This document shows positions 25,636 to 33,121 of a DNA stretch of 64,000 bases, in pieces. Numbering within the stretch: position 1 is the first letter of the stretch; every line of letters begins with the position of its first letter. The notes under the pieces were generated by a model. The model worked only from the letters and a program-made list of their open reading frames with translations, made no database searches and was not told the origin of the DNA. The DNA is from Ectothiorhodospiraceae bacterium (lineage in GTDB: Bacteria; Pseudomonadota; Gammaproteobacteria; HK1), in NCBI GenBank assembly GCA_024234875.1, contig JACKNM010000024.1:1-64000 (forward strand). Direction: 5' to 3'. Made by a program: the position numbers and the translations under genes.

Positions 25636-26922
25636 ATGGCCAGCCCGCAACCCCGCTCCGATCAGGCATCGCTCGTCGAGCGCGCGCGTCGCGTGCTCCC
25701 CGGCGGCGGACTCGGTAACTTCCCACCGGACATCGTGATCCGCTCCGGTCGGGGGGCGCGTGTGTGGGATGTCGACGGCAACGAGTACGTCGACTACCTG
25801 CTCGGCTCCGGTCCGATGCTGGTGGGCCATGCCCACCCCGAGGTGCTCGAGGCCGTCAGCCGTCAGCTCCCGAACGGAACCACGTTCTTCGCCACCAACG
25901 AGCCGTCGATCGTGCTGGCGGAGGAGATCGTCGCCGCCACCCCGTGCGCCGACAAGGTCCGCTTCGTCAGCTCCGGCTCTGAAGCCACGTTGTACGCCAT
26001 GCGCCTTGCGCGAGCCCACCGCCGCCGGGAGAAGATCCTGAAGTTCGAGGGCGGCTATCACGGCATGAGCGATTACGCGCTGCAGAGCCTCGCGCCGAAA
26101 CGCCCCGGGAACTTCCCGCAGGCGGTGCCGGACTCGGCCGGTATCCCGCGTCGGGTGAGCGACGAGATGCTGATCGCCCCGTTCAACGACGCCGACCTCG
26201 CGGTCAGCCTGATCCGTGAGCATGCCGATGACCTCGCCGGCGTCATCGTCGAGCCGTTCCAACGCCTGCTCCCGCCCGAGCCCGGGTTCCTCGAGGCGCT
26301 GCGCGAGGTCACGACCGAGCTCGGCATCGTCCTCATCTTCGACGAGGTCGTGACCGGCTTCAGGTTCGGGTACTCGAGCGCGCAGGGTCGGTACGGCGTG
26401 ACGCCCGATCTCTGCTCGCTCGGCAAGACCATCGGCGGCGGATTCCCACTGGCGGCCGTCGCGGGACGCGACGAGATCATGGCGCACTTCGACGCCGGTG
26501 CGGTCGCACCCGATGCCTTCACGGTGCAGATCGGCACCCTGAGCGGAAATCCGGTCGCGGCGGTCGCAGGCCTCGCGACGTTGGAGATCCTGCGCCGCCC
26601 CGGCGCCTACCAGACGCTGTTCGCCACTGGAGAGCGCCTGATGCGGGGTCTCGAGAGCGCCCTGGCCAACGCCGGCGTCCAGGGGCGGGTGGTCGGTGAC
26701 CCCTGCCTGTTCGACGTCGTCTTCACCACCGAGCGGGTCAAGGACTACCGGGGCGTGCTCCGCGGCGACGCGAAGCGGCTCGAGCGCTTCAATGCCGTGC
26801 TGCGCGCGAAGGGAATTCTCAAGGGAAGCTCGAAGTACTACATCTCGCTCGCCCACGGCGACGCCGAGGTGGAGCAGACTCTGGCCGCCTACGAGGCCGC
26901 GGCGGCGGCCGTCGCCGGCTGA
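25636..26922 (+). CDS. class III aminotransferase, glutamate-1-semialdehyde aminomutase-like
   Basis: A 428-residue PLP enzyme closely resembling HemL. Features are VLPGGGLGNFPP near the N-terminus, WDVDGNEYVDYLLGSGPMLVGHAHP, the PLP-phosphate region SSGSEATLYAMRLAR, and Asp in IFDEVVTGFR. The PLP lysine is Lys264 in SLGKTIGGGFPLAA. True HemL converts glutamate-1-semialdehyde to 5-aminolevulinate, but many paralogues with this sequence pattern act on other substrates, and the usual HemL gene context is absent. TGGAGGTCC lies 8 bases before the ATG. It is monocistronic here. I would not call it hemL without a tree. Confidence 0.82.
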   Translation: MASPQPRSDQASLVERARRVLPGGGLGNFPPDIVIRSGRGARVWDVDGNEYVDYLLGSGPMLVGHAHPEVLEAVSRQLPNGTTFFATNEPSIVLAEEIVAATPCADKVRFVSSGSEATLYAMRLARAHRRREKILKFEGGYHGMSDYALQSLAPKRPGNFPQAVPDSAGIPRRVSDEMLIAPFNDADLAVSLIREHADDLAGVIVEPFQRLLPPEPGFLEALREVTTELGIVLIFDEVVTGFRFGYSSAQGRYGVTPDLCSLGKTIGGGFPLAAVAGRDEIMAHFDAGAVAPDAFTVQIGTLSGNPVAAVAGLATLEILRRPGAYQTLFATGERLMRGLESALANAGVQGRVVGDPCLFDVVFTTERVKDYRGVLRGDAKRLERFNAVLRAKGILKGSSKYYISLAHGDAEVEQTLAAYEAAAAAVAG

Positions 26923-27101
26923 GCTGCGCCGAGCGCGCGCCGCCGACTCCGGCACCGCGGCCCGGCGCACCACGCCGGGTCGCGACTCGAGACGGGAAGG
27001 TCCGCAGACCTTCACGCGGCGCAGGGCTCGCCCTCAGGTAGCCCGCCCCGAGCCGTTCCAACGCAAGCGATTGAAGACTTCAGGCAGGCGCGAAACCGCG
27101 C

Positions 27102-27602
27102 TCAGCTCAGGTCCTGGCGGTCTGCATCGCCCTCGAAGGCGAGTGGCGCCAACTCCTTCAGCGCGCGCCGGTACACCGCCCGTTTGAAGAAGATCACCTC
27201 TCGCGCCGGGTCCCAGTAGTCGACCCACTTCCAGTGGTCGAACTCCGGGTGGTCGCAGGCATCGAGCCGGACCGCGCTCTCCTCCCCGACCAGGCGCAGC
27301 AGGAACCAGACCTGCTTCTGGCCGATGCATACCGGGGACCCGTTGCGCCGCACGTAGCGGCGAGGAAGCGTGTAACGGAGCCAGCCGCGGGTGCACCCGC
27401 GGACCTCCACCTCGTCACTGCCCAGGCCGAGCTCCTCGTGGAGCTCGCGGAACAGCGCGTCCTCCGGCGTCTCGTGGGCCTTGATGCCGCCCTGGGGAAA
27501 TTGCCACGCATCCTGACCGATACGGCGAGCCCAGAGCACACGCCCGCATCGGTTGCTCAAGATGATGCCCACGTTGGGTCGGAAGCCGTCCGAATCGATC
27601 AT
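27102..27602 (-). CDS. rppH: RNA pyrophosphohydrolase RppH
   Basis: A 166-residue Nudix hydrolase that removes pyrophosphate from the 5' end of mRNA and so triggers RNase E-dependent decay. The start MIDSDGFRPNVGIILSN and the phrase AWQFPQGGIKAHETPEDAL are diagnostic for RppH; the Nudix box runs GGIKAHETPEDALFRELHEELGL with REL-HEE intact. The size is near the E. coli protein. I use ATG at 27602; the longer frame before it is shadow. It lies downstream of the histone-like gene on the same strand but behind that gene's terminator, so it should have its own promoter. Confidence 0.95.
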   Translation of the reverse strand: MIDSDGFRPNVGIILSNRCGRVLWARRIGQDAWQFPQGGIKAHETPEDALFRELHEELGLGSDEVEVRGCTRGWLRYTLPRRYVRRNGSPVCIGQKQVWFLLRLVGEESAVRLDACDHPEFDHWKWVDYWDPAREVIFFKRAVYRRALKELAPLAFEGDADRQDLS

Positions 27603-27837
27603 CGTGCCGCGTCCACGACGCTCGTTGGTGGCGGTAGTTTTCCATGTTCGATCGGGGAGGGCAAACGGCCCGAGCGGCCGGCCTCGAGCACCGCGTCGGG
27701 CGAAGCGGACGCCTGGAGCCCCCGCCTCGCCGGCCCGCCATGCGAGCGCCGCGCCCGCGACAGCCGAGCGAGCGTCGCAGCACCCGAGCGTCACCCGCTC
27801 CGGCGGAGCCGGGCTCCCGTCGCCCACCCCACACAGC

Positions 27838-27867
27838 AAAAAGCCCCCCCGGCGGACCGAGGAGGCT
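27838..27867 (-). terminator. intrinsic terminator of the histone-like gene
   Basis: On the minus strand AGCCTCC pairs with GGGGGCT (one G-U pair) and the stem is followed by TTTTT. It lies about 57 bases after the histone-like stop codon at 27924. Confidence 0.75.
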
Positions 27868-27923
27868 CTCTGAGAGTCGGCTGCGGGCGGAGGGTATCCG
27901 CCCTGCTGGTGCCCGGACCGGCG

Positions 27924-28295
27924 TCAGGCCCGGCGCGCGGTGGTCTTCTTTCGACTCACCTTCTTGCGCGTGGCGGCCTTCTTCTTGGCCACCCGCTTCT
28001 TGGCGACCTTCTTCTTGGCAACCTTCTTCTTGGCGACCTTCTTCTTCGCCGCGCGCTTCTTGCCGACCTTCTTCTTGGCGACCTTCTTCTTCGCCTTCTT
28101 CTTGACGACCTTCTTCTTGGCGACCCGCTTCTTCGCCGTCTTCTTGGCGACGCGCTTCTTGGCGACCTTCTTCTTGGTCACCTTCTTCTTCGCCACCTTC
28201 TTCGACGGAGCCTTGCGCGCACCCGCCTTGCGTCGGACCTTGGAGGCCACCTTCTTCTTGGTGGAGCTCTTCTTGGTCGCAGCCTTCACTGCCAT
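27924..28295 (-). CDS. histone H1-like lysine-rich DNA-binding protein
   Basis: A 123-residue, extremely basic protein built from repeats of the type KKVAKK and KKRVAKK, with VRRKAGARKAPSKK near the N-terminus. This is the C-terminal-tail-like composition of bacterial histone H1 homologues (AlgP/Hc1-like). It is expected to bind and compact the nucleoid or act as a polyanion-binding regulator. The ATG at 28295 follows GGGGGAAG by 6 bases. A candidate promoter at 28380-28407 and a terminator at 27838-27867 make it a single-gene unit. The DNA repeat (ttcttggc-type units on the plus strand) makes copy number prone to change. Confidence 0.85.
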   Translation of the reverse strand: MAVKAATKKSSTKKKVASKVRRKAGARKAPSKKVAKKKVTKKKVAKKRVAKKTAKKRVAKKKVVKKKAKKKVAKKKVGKKRAAKKKVAKKKVAKKKVAKKRVAKKKAATRKKVSRKKTTARRA

Positions 28296-28379
28296 CTATC
28301 ACTTCCCCCGTGTATCGACGATTCGATCGTGAGTAAGAAAATGCGCTTGTCGACCCGACTTACATTTCAACGTAATCGT

Positions 28380-28407
28380 ACTGTAGTCGAAAATCTTTAG
28401 TGATCAA
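28380..28407 (-). promoter_or_regulatory. candidate sigma-70 promoter for the histone-like gene
   Basis: On the minus strand TTGATC (28402-28407) and TACAGT (28380-28385) are 16 bases apart in an A+T-rich pocket of otherwise GC-rich DNA. Transcription would start near 28373, about 75 bases before the histone-like ATG. It lies just downstream of adk. Confidence 0.45.
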
Positions 28408-28420
28408 GGAATGTGATGCC

Positions 28421-29074
28421 TCATCCGAGCTTCTCGAAGATGGCATCGCGGACCGTTTCCACCGCCTGCGCGCCGTCCACCTTGAGGTACCTCGGCGCAG
28501 CGCGATCACCGGTCGCCGCCCACTCGGAGTAATAGGACACCAACGGCTCGGTCTGGTCGTGATAGACCTGCAGTCGCTTGCGGACCGTCGCCTCCTCGTC
28601 GTCGACCCTCTGCACGAGTGGCTCCCCGGTCTCGTCATCGTGCCCCTCCACCTTCGGGGGATTGAACACGACGTGGTACGTGCGCCCCGACGCCAGATGA
28701 ACCCGGCGGCCACTCATGCGCCGCACGATCTCCTCGTCGCTCACACCGATCTCCACCACGAAGTCGATTGCGATCGCGGCATCGCGCATCGCCTGAGCTT
28801 GCGGAATGGTTCTGGGAAACCCGTCGAAGAGAAAGCCGTTGCGGCAATCAGGCTCGGTGATGCGCTCCTTCACCAGGCCGATGATGATGTCGTCGGATAC
28901 GAGGGCCCCCGAGTCCATCACGCTCTTCGCCGCCCGTCCGAGCGCGGTTCCCGCCTTGACCGCCGCACGCAACATGTCGCCGGTCGAGATCTGGGGGATT
29001 CCGTAGCGCTGAGTGATGTATCCGGCCTGCGTGCCCTTGCCCGCACCAGGCCCTCCCAGCAGTATCAGACGCAT
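28421..29074 (-). CDS. adk: adenylate kinase
   Basis: A 217-residue long-form adenylate kinase that interconverts AMP plus ATP and two ADP. The P-loop GGPGAGKGTQ is at residues 7-16, the AMP-binding region is ISTGDMLRAAV, and FLFDGFPRT precedes the LID domain. The LID (GRRVHLASGRTYHVVFNPPK) lacks the zinc-binding cysteines, as is usual in proteobacteria. The ATG at 29074 has AAGGG 9 bases upstream; the frame before it is shadow. It diverges from the Mth938-type gene. Confidence 0.96.
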   Translation of the reverse strand: MRLILLGGPGAGKGTQAGYITQRYGIPQISTGDMLRAAVKAGTALGRAAKSVMDSGALVSDDIIIGLVKERITEPDCRNGFLFDGFPRTIPQAQAMRDAAIAIDFVVEIGVSDEEIVRRMSGRRVHLASGRTYHVVFNPPKVEGHDDETGEPLVQRVDDEEATVRKRLQVYHDQTEPLVSYYSEWAATGDRAAPRYLKVDGAQAVETVRDAIFEKLG

Positions 29075-29110
29075 CTCTTGTGCCCTTTCGAGTCGGTATG
29101 AACGCCACGT

Positions 29111-29140
29111 ATTATGCCGCCGCGGAGCATGGACTGGCCA
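29111..29140 (-). promoter_or_regulatory. candidate adk promoter
   Basis: On the minus strand TGGCCA (29135-29140) and CATAAT (29111-29116) are 18 bases apart, about 40 bases before the adk ATG. The -10 element is good and the -35 weak. Confidence 0.35.
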
Positions 29141-29174
29141 CCGCGGCACACCGCGAGCCGCCTCGTGAACAATT

Positions 29175-29558
29175 GTGAAACTGCACTCTCAACGTACGAC
29201 CGAGCTCAATCGCCTCGCCGGATACGGTGAAGGGTATTTCCTGGTCAACGAGGAACGCGTCGACGGCCACGTGATCGTCGCTGCCGACGCGTTGATCCGG
29301 GATATCTCCATCGACCCGTGCGCGCCCGAGGTGGTCGACGCCGCGACCGTGGACGCGCTTCTCGCGCTGGATCCGGAGCTCGTGCTCGTCGGCACCGGTG
29401 CGCGACATCGCTTCCCGCCTCCTGACGTTCTCGCTCGATTCGCGGCGCGGGGTTGCGGGGTGGAGGTCATGCGCTCGGACGCGGCTTGCCGGACCTTCAA
29501 CATCGTCGCGTCCGAGGGGCGCCGCGTCGTCGCGCTCCTGATCGCGATCGAGGGCTGA
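29175..29558 (+). CDS. Mth938-like (DUF498) domain protein
   Basis: A 127-residue protein of the Mth938/NDUFAF3 fold. It starts MKLHSQRTTELNRLAGYGEG and has the conserved strand-helix run PELVLVGTGARHRFPPPDVLARFAARGCGVEVM and the pocket-forming DAACRTFNIVASEGRRV. Relatives are single-domain proteins linked to respiratory complex I assembly or thought to bind small ligands; the bacterial role is not established. It begins at GTG 29175 without a clear ribosome site. It is divergent from adk and convergent with rpoS. Confidence 0.8.
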   Translation: MKLHSQRTTELNRLAGYGEGYFLVNEERVDGHVIVAADALIRDISIDPCAPEVVDAATVDALLALDPELVLVGTGARHRFPPPDVLARFAARGCGVEVMRSDAACRTFNIVASEGRRVVALLIAIEG

Positions 29559-29601
29559 GCACACCACGCGCCGCGCCGCCCCGGGGCGGCGGGCGCCGGC
29601 C

Positions 29602-30600
29602 TCACTCGATGACGCTGTCGAGAGAGAAGCCCTCGCGCTCCAGCATCTCGCGCAACCGCTTCAGGGCCTCGATCTGGATCTGACGCACGCGCTCACGGGT
29701 CACGCCGAGCTCGCTGCCGACCTCCTCGAGGGTCGCCGACTCGAAGCCGTTCAGTCCGAAGCGGCGCTCGACCACTGCCCGCTGCTTCTCGTTCAGTCGC
29801 GACAGCCACGTCCCCAGGTGCTCCTGGACGTCGTTGTCCTGGAGCAGGATCGCGGGATCGGTGTTGTGCTCGTCGGGAATCGTGTCGAGCAACGAGCGAC
29901 CGCTGTCGGGAGCGCGGGGCACGTCGACCGACGCGATGCGCTCGTTGAGACCGAGCATGCGCTCGACCTCCTCGATCGGCTTGTCGAGGAGCTGGGCGAC
30001 GTCCTCCGGGCTCGGCTCACGGTCGAGCTTCTGAGCCAGCCGGCGCGCCGCGCGCAGATAGACGTTGATCTCCTTCACCACGTGGATCGGGAGGCGAATC
30101 GTGCGGGTCTGGTTCATCAGTGCCCGCTCGATGGTCTGGCGGATCCACCACGTCGCATAGGTCGAGAAGCGAAAGCCCCGCTCGGGGTCGAACTTCTCCA
30201 CCGCCCGAATGAGGCCGAGGTTTCCCTCCTCGATCAGATCCAGGAGCGCGAGACCGCGGTTCATGTAGCGACGTGCGATCTTCACCACCAGCCGGAGATT
30301 GCTCTCGATCATCCGGTGGCGCGCCGCCTCGTCGCCGCGCAGGGCGCGTCGCGCGAAGTAGACCTCCTCCTCCGCACTCAGCAGCGGCGAGAAACCGATC
30401 TCTCCGAGGTAGAGACGGGTGGCGTCCATCTCGCGTTCCGCAGCGTCACGACCGAGGCGTCGCGTCGCCGCTTCGGCCGTCGAACCAACCGCGTCCGAGG
30501 CGAGAGGCGAGGGCTCGTCCTCGTCGCCGTCGTCGGCATCGTGGAGAGGATCCCCGAGCGCCAGCTCCTGGTAGTCCTCCTCGCGATCTTCATCCCGCAT
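29602..30600 (-). CDS. rpoS: RNA polymerase sigma factor RpoS
   Basis: A 332-residue stationary-phase/general stress sigma factor. Region 1.2 has DATRLYLGEIGFSPLLSAEEEVYFARRAL, region 2 has NLRLVVKIARRYMNRGL, LLDLIEEGNLGLIRAVEKFDPERGFRFSTYATWWIRQTIERAL, region 3 has IHVVKEINVYLRAARRL, and region 4 ends with LEEVGSELGVTRERVRQIQIEALKRLREML. The acidic first 50 residues (DEDREEDYQE, DDGDEDEP) are usual. The gene is last of surE-pcm-nlpD-rpoS and starts 18 bases after nlpD; in relatives a main rpoS promoter sits inside nlpD. Confidence 0.97.
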   Translation of the reverse strand: MRDEDREEDYQELALGDPLHDADDGDEDEPSPLASDAVGSTAEAATRRLGRDAAEREMDATRLYLGEIGFSPLLSAEEEVYFARRALRGDEAARHRMIESNLRLVVKIARRYMNRGLALLDLIEEGNLGLIRAVEKFDPERGFRFSTYATWWIRQTIERALMNQTRTIRLPIHVVKEINVYLRAARRLAQKLDREPSPEDVAQLLDKPIEEVERMLGLNERIASVDVPRAPDSGRSLLDTIPDEHNTDPAILLQDNDVQEHLGTWLSRLNEKQRAVVERRFGLNGFESATLEEVGSELGVTRERVRQIQIEALKRLREMLEREGFSLDSVIE

Positions 30601-30618
30601 GAGCGTGCTCTCGCCTGG

Positions 30619-31521
30619 CTAGTTGGGAAGGTATCGGAGGGGATTGACGGGCTTTCCATCGCGTCGGACCTCGAAGTGCAGCTTGACCTGCTGGGTGCCG
30701 GTGCTGCCCATCGCTGCGATCCGTTCGCCACCTTTCACGATGTCGCCTTCGCTGACGAGCACTTCGTGATTATGCGCATATGCGCTGAGATAGCGTTTGT
30801 TGTGTTTGACGATAATAAGCTTGCCGTAGCCGAGGAGTCCACTCCCGCTATAGACCACGCGTCCGTCACCCGCAGCCACCACCGGTTGCCCGAGACGCCC
30901 CGAGATGTCGATCCCCTTTCCACCCGATGCACCGAACGTGCCGACGACTTTACCTCTCGACGGCCAGTGCCAACGCGCAACCGGTGTCGCGCCGTCGTAA
31001 CGATCCTCGTCCGAGCGCGGTGTCGGAGAGGCGGATGCAACGGTGGGCGGTGGTTTCGGCGCACTGCGCCGCGGCGCCGAGGCGGGCTTCTCCGACGACG
31101 GGCGCGGTGCGGTGGCAATGGCGGGTGGCGACGTCGGCGCGACCTCGCGCGGCGGGGCGGCGGGCTTGTCCGGGGTGCTCGGTGGACTGCCGGTACGTCG
31201 GCGAGGCTTGCGTGGTGTGGCGGGCTCGTCCTGCAACGGCACTCGCAGGACCTGACCGCTGTACAGGTTGTAAGGTGCGGCCAACGCATTCGCCCTCGCG
31301 ACGCTGGCGAAGTCGACGCCGTAGCGGAAGGCGATCACGTAGACCGTCTCGCCCTTTCGCACGGTGTGAATCGCGGCACCGTTCTCGACCCGCGTGCCGG
31401 CGGTGGTGACCGGTGCGAGTCCGCCACCGGAGCAACCGGCGAGGACGGCGATCAGCAGCAGCAGGCCCGACATGCATGTCGCGCGCACGGTGGGCTCGAC
31501 TGGTTGGCGTGACGACGACAT
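30619..31521 (-). CDS. nlpD: murein hydrolase activator NlpD lipoprotein
   Basis: A 300-residue lipoprotein that activates the division amidase AmiC in the periplasm. The signal ends with lipobox LAGC (Cys about 30). One LysM domain (HTVRKGETVYVIAFRYGVDF) is followed by a Pro/Ala/Arg-rich linker and a C-terminal M23/LytM domain (FGASGGKGIDISGRLGQPV ... KLHFEVRRDGKPVNP). The first metal-binding His of active LytM enzymes is missing at GKGIDI, as expected for an activator rather than an enzyme. The ATG at 31521 overlaps the pcm stop (TGATG). Confidence 0.94.
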   Translation of the reverse strand: MSSSRQPVEPTVRATCMSGLLLLIAVLAGCSGGGLAPVTTAGTRVENGAAIHTVRKGETVYVIAFRYGVDFASVARANALAAPYNLYSGQVLRVPLQDEPATPRKPRRRTGSPPSTPDKPAAPPREVAPTSPPAIATAPRPSSEKPASAPRRSAPKPPPTVASASPTPRSDEDRYDGATPVARWHWPSRGKVVGTFGASGGKGIDISGRLGQPVVAAGDGRVVYSGSGLLGYGKLIIVKHNKRYLSAYAHNHEVLVSEGDIVKGGERIAAMGSTGTQQVKLHFEVRRDGKPVNPLRYLPN

Positions 31522-32186
31522 CAGCCGGTGTCGGTACCCTCGAGCATCGGCACGAAGCTCACACGCTCGAGGATGTGCTCCTCGATTCCATCGGGCCCGC
31601 GCGTCAGCAGCACCAACGCCTGATCACCCGCGCCGCCGACCGGCGCGACCAATCGCCCTCCGGGGGCGAGTTGCTCGACCAGCGCCGAAGGGATGTGAGT
31701 CGGCGCCGCGGTGACGATGATGCCGTCGAACGGCGCCTCGCCCGGCCACCCTGCGTAACCGTCCCCATGACGCAGGCGGACATTGTGGACGCCCAGGCTC
31801 GCGAGTCGCTGCCGAGCGCGCCACACCAGGTCTCGGATGCGCTCGATCGTGAACACCGTGCCCACGATGCGCGCGAGCACCGCGCTCTGGTAGCCGCATC
31901 CGGTGCCGATCTCGAGCACCTTCGAGACCTCACGCCCGGCCACGAGCACCTCGGTCATGCGGGCCACCACGAACGGCTGGGAGATCGTCTGTCCATGCCC
32001 GATCGGCAACGCCATGTCCTCGTAGGCCCGACTGGCGAGCGCCTCGTCGACGAACAGATGGCGTGGCACATGGCGCATCGCCTCCAGCGTGCGCGACTCG
32101 CGAATACCCTCGACCTCGAGACGGCGCACGAGCCGGTCGCGCGTGCGCTGCGACGTCATGCCGCTGCCGTCGCGTTGGCGGGTCAT
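31521..32186 (-). CDS. pcm: protein-L-isoaspartate O-methyltransferase
   Basis: A 221-residue SAM-dependent enzyme that methylates isoaspartate in aged proteins to start their repair. MALPIGHGQTISQPFVVARMTE is the conserved substrate loop, and VLEIGTGCGYQSAVLA is SAM motif I; DGIIVTAAPTHIPSALVEQLAPGGRLVAPVG is motif II/III. It starts ATG 32186, overlapping the surE stop (ATGA). The second Met (residue 10) is a possible start too. It is the second gene of the surE-rpoS operon. Confidence 0.96.
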   Translation of the reverse strand: MTRQRDGSGMTSQRTRDRLVRRLEVEGIRESRTLEAMRHVPRHLFVDEALASRAYEDMALPIGHGQTISQPFVVARMTEVLVAGREVSKVLEIGTGCGYQSAVLARIVGTVFTIERIRDLVWRARQRLASLGVHNVRLRHGDGYAGWPGEAPFDGIIVTAAPTHIPSALVEQLAPGGRLVAPVGGAGDQALVLLTRGPDGIEEHILERVSFVPMLEGTDTG

Positions 32187-32938
32187 CGCAGGTCGATACC
32201 ACGAACCCAGTCGGTGGTGGACTGGATCGCGGAATGGCGGGTGAGATCGATCTGGAGCGGCGTGATCGAGACGAACCCCTCGCGCACGGCGTGGAAGTCG
32301 GTGCCCTCCCCGGCATCCTGCTCGCCACCCGGAGGACCGACCCAGTAGACCGTGCGGCCACGTGGATCGGTGCCGCGGACCACCGGCTCCGACTTGTGGC
32401 GGTTGCCGAGCCGTGTGACGCGAAACCCGCGCAGCTCCGCGAGCGGGCGGTCGGGGACGTTCACGTTGAGGATCGTGTCGCCGAGCCGCCGCCCCGTCGT
32501 CATCGCCCGAACCAGCCGTACGGCGACCTCCCCCGCGGTCTCGTAGTGCCCCTCGCCGGTGTGGACGAGGGAGACCGCCACCGCCGGCAGGCCGAGGAAG
32601 CGCCCCTCCATGGCGGCCGCCACGGTACCGGAGTAGAGCACGTCGTCGCCGAGGTTGGCACCGGAATTGATCCCCGACACCACGATGTCCGGATCCGGCT
32701 CCAGCAGCCCCGTGATCGCCAGGTGCACACAGTCGGTCGGCGTGCCGTCGACGTAGACGAAGCCGTTCGGCGCCACCCGCGGGCGAACCGGGTAGTCGAG
32801 GGTGAGCGAGTTGCTCGCGCCGCTGCGGTCGCGATCGGGTGCCACCACCGTGACCTCACCGAGCTCCCGCAGACGACGCGCCAGCACCTCGATCCCGGGC
32901 GCGGTGTAGCCGTCGTCGTTGCTCACCAGGATGCGCAT
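32183..32938 (-). CDS. surE: 5'/3'-nucleotidase SurE
   Basis: A 251-residue metal-dependent nucleoside monophosphatase of the survival protein family. The N-terminus MRILVSNDDGYTAPGIEVLA holds the metal-binding DD, followed by VVAPDRDRSGASNSLTLD, and GTPTDCVHLAI and VSGINSGANLGDDVLYSGTVAAAMEG are further signatures. It is the first gene of surE-pcm-nlpD-rpoS. A 177-bp palindromic element begins only 6 bases before the ATG, so the leader of this operon and its weak ribosome site (AGG, about 10 bases upstream) lie within that element. Confidence 0.96.
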   Translation of the reverse strand: MRILVSNDDGYTAPGIEVLARRLRELGEVTVVAPDRDRSGASNSLTLDYPVRPRVAPNGFVYVDGTPTDCVHLAITGLLEPDPDIVVSGINSGANLGDDVLYSGTVAAAMEGRFLGLPAVAVSLVHTGEGHYETAGEVAVRLVRAMTTGRRLGDTILNVNVPDRPLAELRGFRVTRLGNRHKSEPVVRGTDPRGRTVYWVGPPGGEQDAGEGTDFHAVREGFVSITPLQIDLTRHSAIQSTTDWVRGIDLR

Positions 32939-32944
32939 GGCTCA

Positions 32945-33121
32945 GAGCCTGTGAACGAATCGGGCGCCGTCGCGAGCGCGTCGGCTGGCGAGCGAGACAA
33001 GGCGTCTGGCGCGAGAACAAGGGAATTTGGCGAGCCAAATGACCGCAGTTCTAGCGTCGGACAACGCGGTCGCAGCCGTCAGTCGGCGCGCGCAGTAGGG
33101 GCTCGATTCTTTCACAGGCTC
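32945..33121. mobile_element. 177-bp long palindromic (MITE-like) element
   Basis: The ends GAGCCTGTGAACGAATCG and (reverse strand) GAGCCTGTGAAAGAATCG match at 17 of 18 positions, and the inner arms remain alignable down to a central palindrome ATTTGGC-ga-GCCAAAT (33025-33040) that sits exactly in the middle. The whole element is therefore one long imperfect hairpin with no coding capacity. It fills the space between surE and the ABC gene; the stop codon of the ABC gene uses its last two bases. This fits a non-autonomous transposon or REP/BIME-like palindrome. A target-site duplication is not clear. Confidence 0.7.

Noticed and set aside
25636..26922. Naming the aminotransferase hemL
   Set aside because: The sequence pattern is also shared by non-heme GSAM-like paralogues and no heme gene is near.
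27924..28295. CRISPR or tandem-repeat array
   Set aside because: The repeats are short, in frame and encode a Lys-rich protein with ribosome site, promoter and terminator.
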